A DNA stretch of 64,000 nt from Dactylonectria macrodidyma (Eukaryota; Ascomycota; Sordariomycetes; Hypocreales; Nectriaceae): NCBI GenBank assembly GCA_020744425.1, contig JAGMUV010000034.1, positions 434,001 through 498,000 on the forward strand, written 5' to 3'. The notes beneath the pieces are model-generated. The model ran no database searches. It had not been told where the DNA came from and was given only the letters and a program-made list of their open reading frames with translations. Both the position numbers and the translations under genes were made by a program. The first letter of the stretch is position 1. The number at the start of each line of letters is the position of its first letter. This document shows positions 62,833 to 64,000 of the stretch, piece by piece.

Positions 62833-64000
62833 TTCCTCTCCTCCAACCGAGGGAAATAGATATCTCTGTGTGAGTAGTTGTGGAATCAAACTCGAAGACC
62901 CCTTATCTCAACTGTATATCCTTAACGCAGCGGTTGGTACGCGTACCAATAAAATCCGATAGCCGATATGCTTAGTCTTTGTACAACTCTCATGTGTGGC
63001 TGACTTTTGCTATCATTTCACTTGGATCGAGCTGCAATTGCAACATCACCAACCAGAGTATAAAATTATCAATCTATGACTATACTCTCTGAATACAGCT
63101 AGAAGCAGAGACTTAACTCCCGCATTGCTTAGAATGACCACCTTGCCGAGGACAGTAACTTGGTTCGTGTGAGGTGCAAGATACAATAGCTCGAGTCAAA
63201 GTTGCCCATTGAGTCATTACCAAGAAGACTGGCGTTAGTACAAAGAAAGACAACCACCCAATGGTATTAACAAATTACCCGATACACAACTCAATCTAAG
63301 GTACATTCCCATATGCTACCCAGCATGAAACTATGCTTCATCTTGCTGATCCTACCTTGGCTGAGGATGTGTGTCACGTCTATCGCTGACTTCGGCAGCT
63401 ACGGGCTTACGATTTTGCTTGCTTTTGACGGACTGTTATTTTCCCAGGCAGACTAATAGGCCCAACAGCTGATCTTGCCAGTAGCCACTATTAGGCTGTC
63501 CGATCCATCGGGAGCGAGTTGCTGCTGGCACAGAGTCATTGACAGTAGCTTAACAACTAATCCTGCTGTCAGTGGGCTGACCCTGATCATTGTACTAAGA
63601 CGTCTATTAGAATCAAGCTTATCTATAAAATATGGCTCTTCCCATCGTCAGTTGGTTGGAATTAAGGTCTTCTACATCACCAATAGCAATCCTACTTTCT
63701 GGTGATGTGAACCTTCTCAAGACCGTCGAGCCGGTGAGCCTTGTATGTACCGATGGCGCATGCCTCAATCGATTGCTGGACTGCAATTGGTGCGCCGTGC
63801 GCAGACAACACAAATCAACTGGACCATTGACGAGGCATCTGAAAACCTTTCCCGACTTTGGTTCAGCGAATACGTTGTCAATCATTCCTCATATAATAGA
63901 TTCCAAGAAATAGCTATGATGCCCTTCGAGGAGTTTTAGCAGAGATGCAAAGCAAGATGTGCAAATTCCATAATAATATCTCTGCTGGGGCGGCCACCAA
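62833..64000. other. Right-end stretch, one weak ORF
   Basis: Mostly noncoding. A plus-strand frame at about 63,710-63,939 (RWRMPQSIAGLQLVRRAQTT, then QINWTIDEASENLSRLWFSE, ending MMPFEEF) reads like a protein C-terminus but has no clear start and follows a TGA; I do not recognise it. It may be part of a degraded gene. Confidence 0.3.

Noticed and set aside
1..64000. Starship-type giant element
   Set aside because: No DUF3435 tyrosine-recombinase captain was found at any likely boundary.
1..64000. CRISPR arrays, operons, bacterial-style promoters
   Set aside because: The window is fungal nuclear DNA with spliceosomal introns; repeats seen are transposon ends and simple repeats.

Overview
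The window is eukaryotic and reads as a filamentous ascomycete (Pezizomycotina). Genes carry short introns of about 45-70 nt with GT(A/G)AG donors and CTRAC-like branch points. The families are fungal: an HP1-type chromo/chromo-shadow protein, Gcn5, a forkhead factor, a fungal-specific transcription factor, tannase/feruloyl esterase, GH3 beta-glucosidase and a type-B carboxylesterase. The transposon set (Tad1-type LINEs, pogo/Fot1, Tc1/mariner, piggyBac, Hop-like MULE, hAT debris) and the AT-rich island near 40.1-42.3 kb with CpA-to-TpA-like changes also fit. I cannot name the species.

Layout. 0-5.5 kb: the start of a phosphotransferase-like gene running off the left edge, a small coiled-coil protein, a broken GH18 chitinase fused to hAT-like debris, and an intact 3-hydroxyacyl-CoA dehydrogenase-like gene. 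7-12 kb: a five-exon HP1-like gene, a 5'-truncated LINE, and an HNH-nuclease-domain gene. 12.9-15.8 kb: a complete MULE with 62-bp perfect terminal inverted repeats and a two-exon 832-aa transposase. 16-25 kb: a Cys-rich 695-aa protein, an F-box/LRR remnant, a forkhead factor, a decayed RecQ-like helicase and a Gcn5 acetyltransferase-bromodomain gene. 25-29 kb: a 1295-aa chromodomain protein. 29-34.7 kb: a pogo element inside a peroxin-like pseudogene, a Tc1 fragment, repeats and a broken thiamine-binding-domain gene.

34.98-45.20 kb is the most unusual region. It is a piggyBac-type element split by a 7,944-bp insertion with 35-bp perfect terminal inverted repeats and a 5-bp target duplication. 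Removing the insertion and one duplication copy restores the piggyBac reading frame exactly. The insertion carries a spliced 513-aa protein with a retroviral-integrase-like core, two convergent Cys-cluster (DUF3716-like) genes, an unknown 389-aa gene, about 310-bp internal inverted repeats, and two smaller nested inverted-repeat elements in AT-rich DNA. I propose it as a poorly described integrase-driven DNA transposon.

45-64 kb: a two-exon membrane protein gene, a calpain fragment, a 414-bp inverted-repeat element against a truncated LINE (ORF1 and ORF2 overlapping at ATGAGTAG), a truncated transcription factor, then three intact genes for secreted enzymes acting on plant or organic polymers (tannase-family esterase, GH3 beta-glucosidase, carboxylesterase).

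How the genes relate: the notable host-type cargo is chromatin and transcription machinery (HP1-like, Gcn5, chromodomain protein, forkhead) embedded among transposons. That suggests an accessory, repeat-rich compartment carrying extra copies of chromatin regulators. The right end looks like a conventional secreted-enzyme region.
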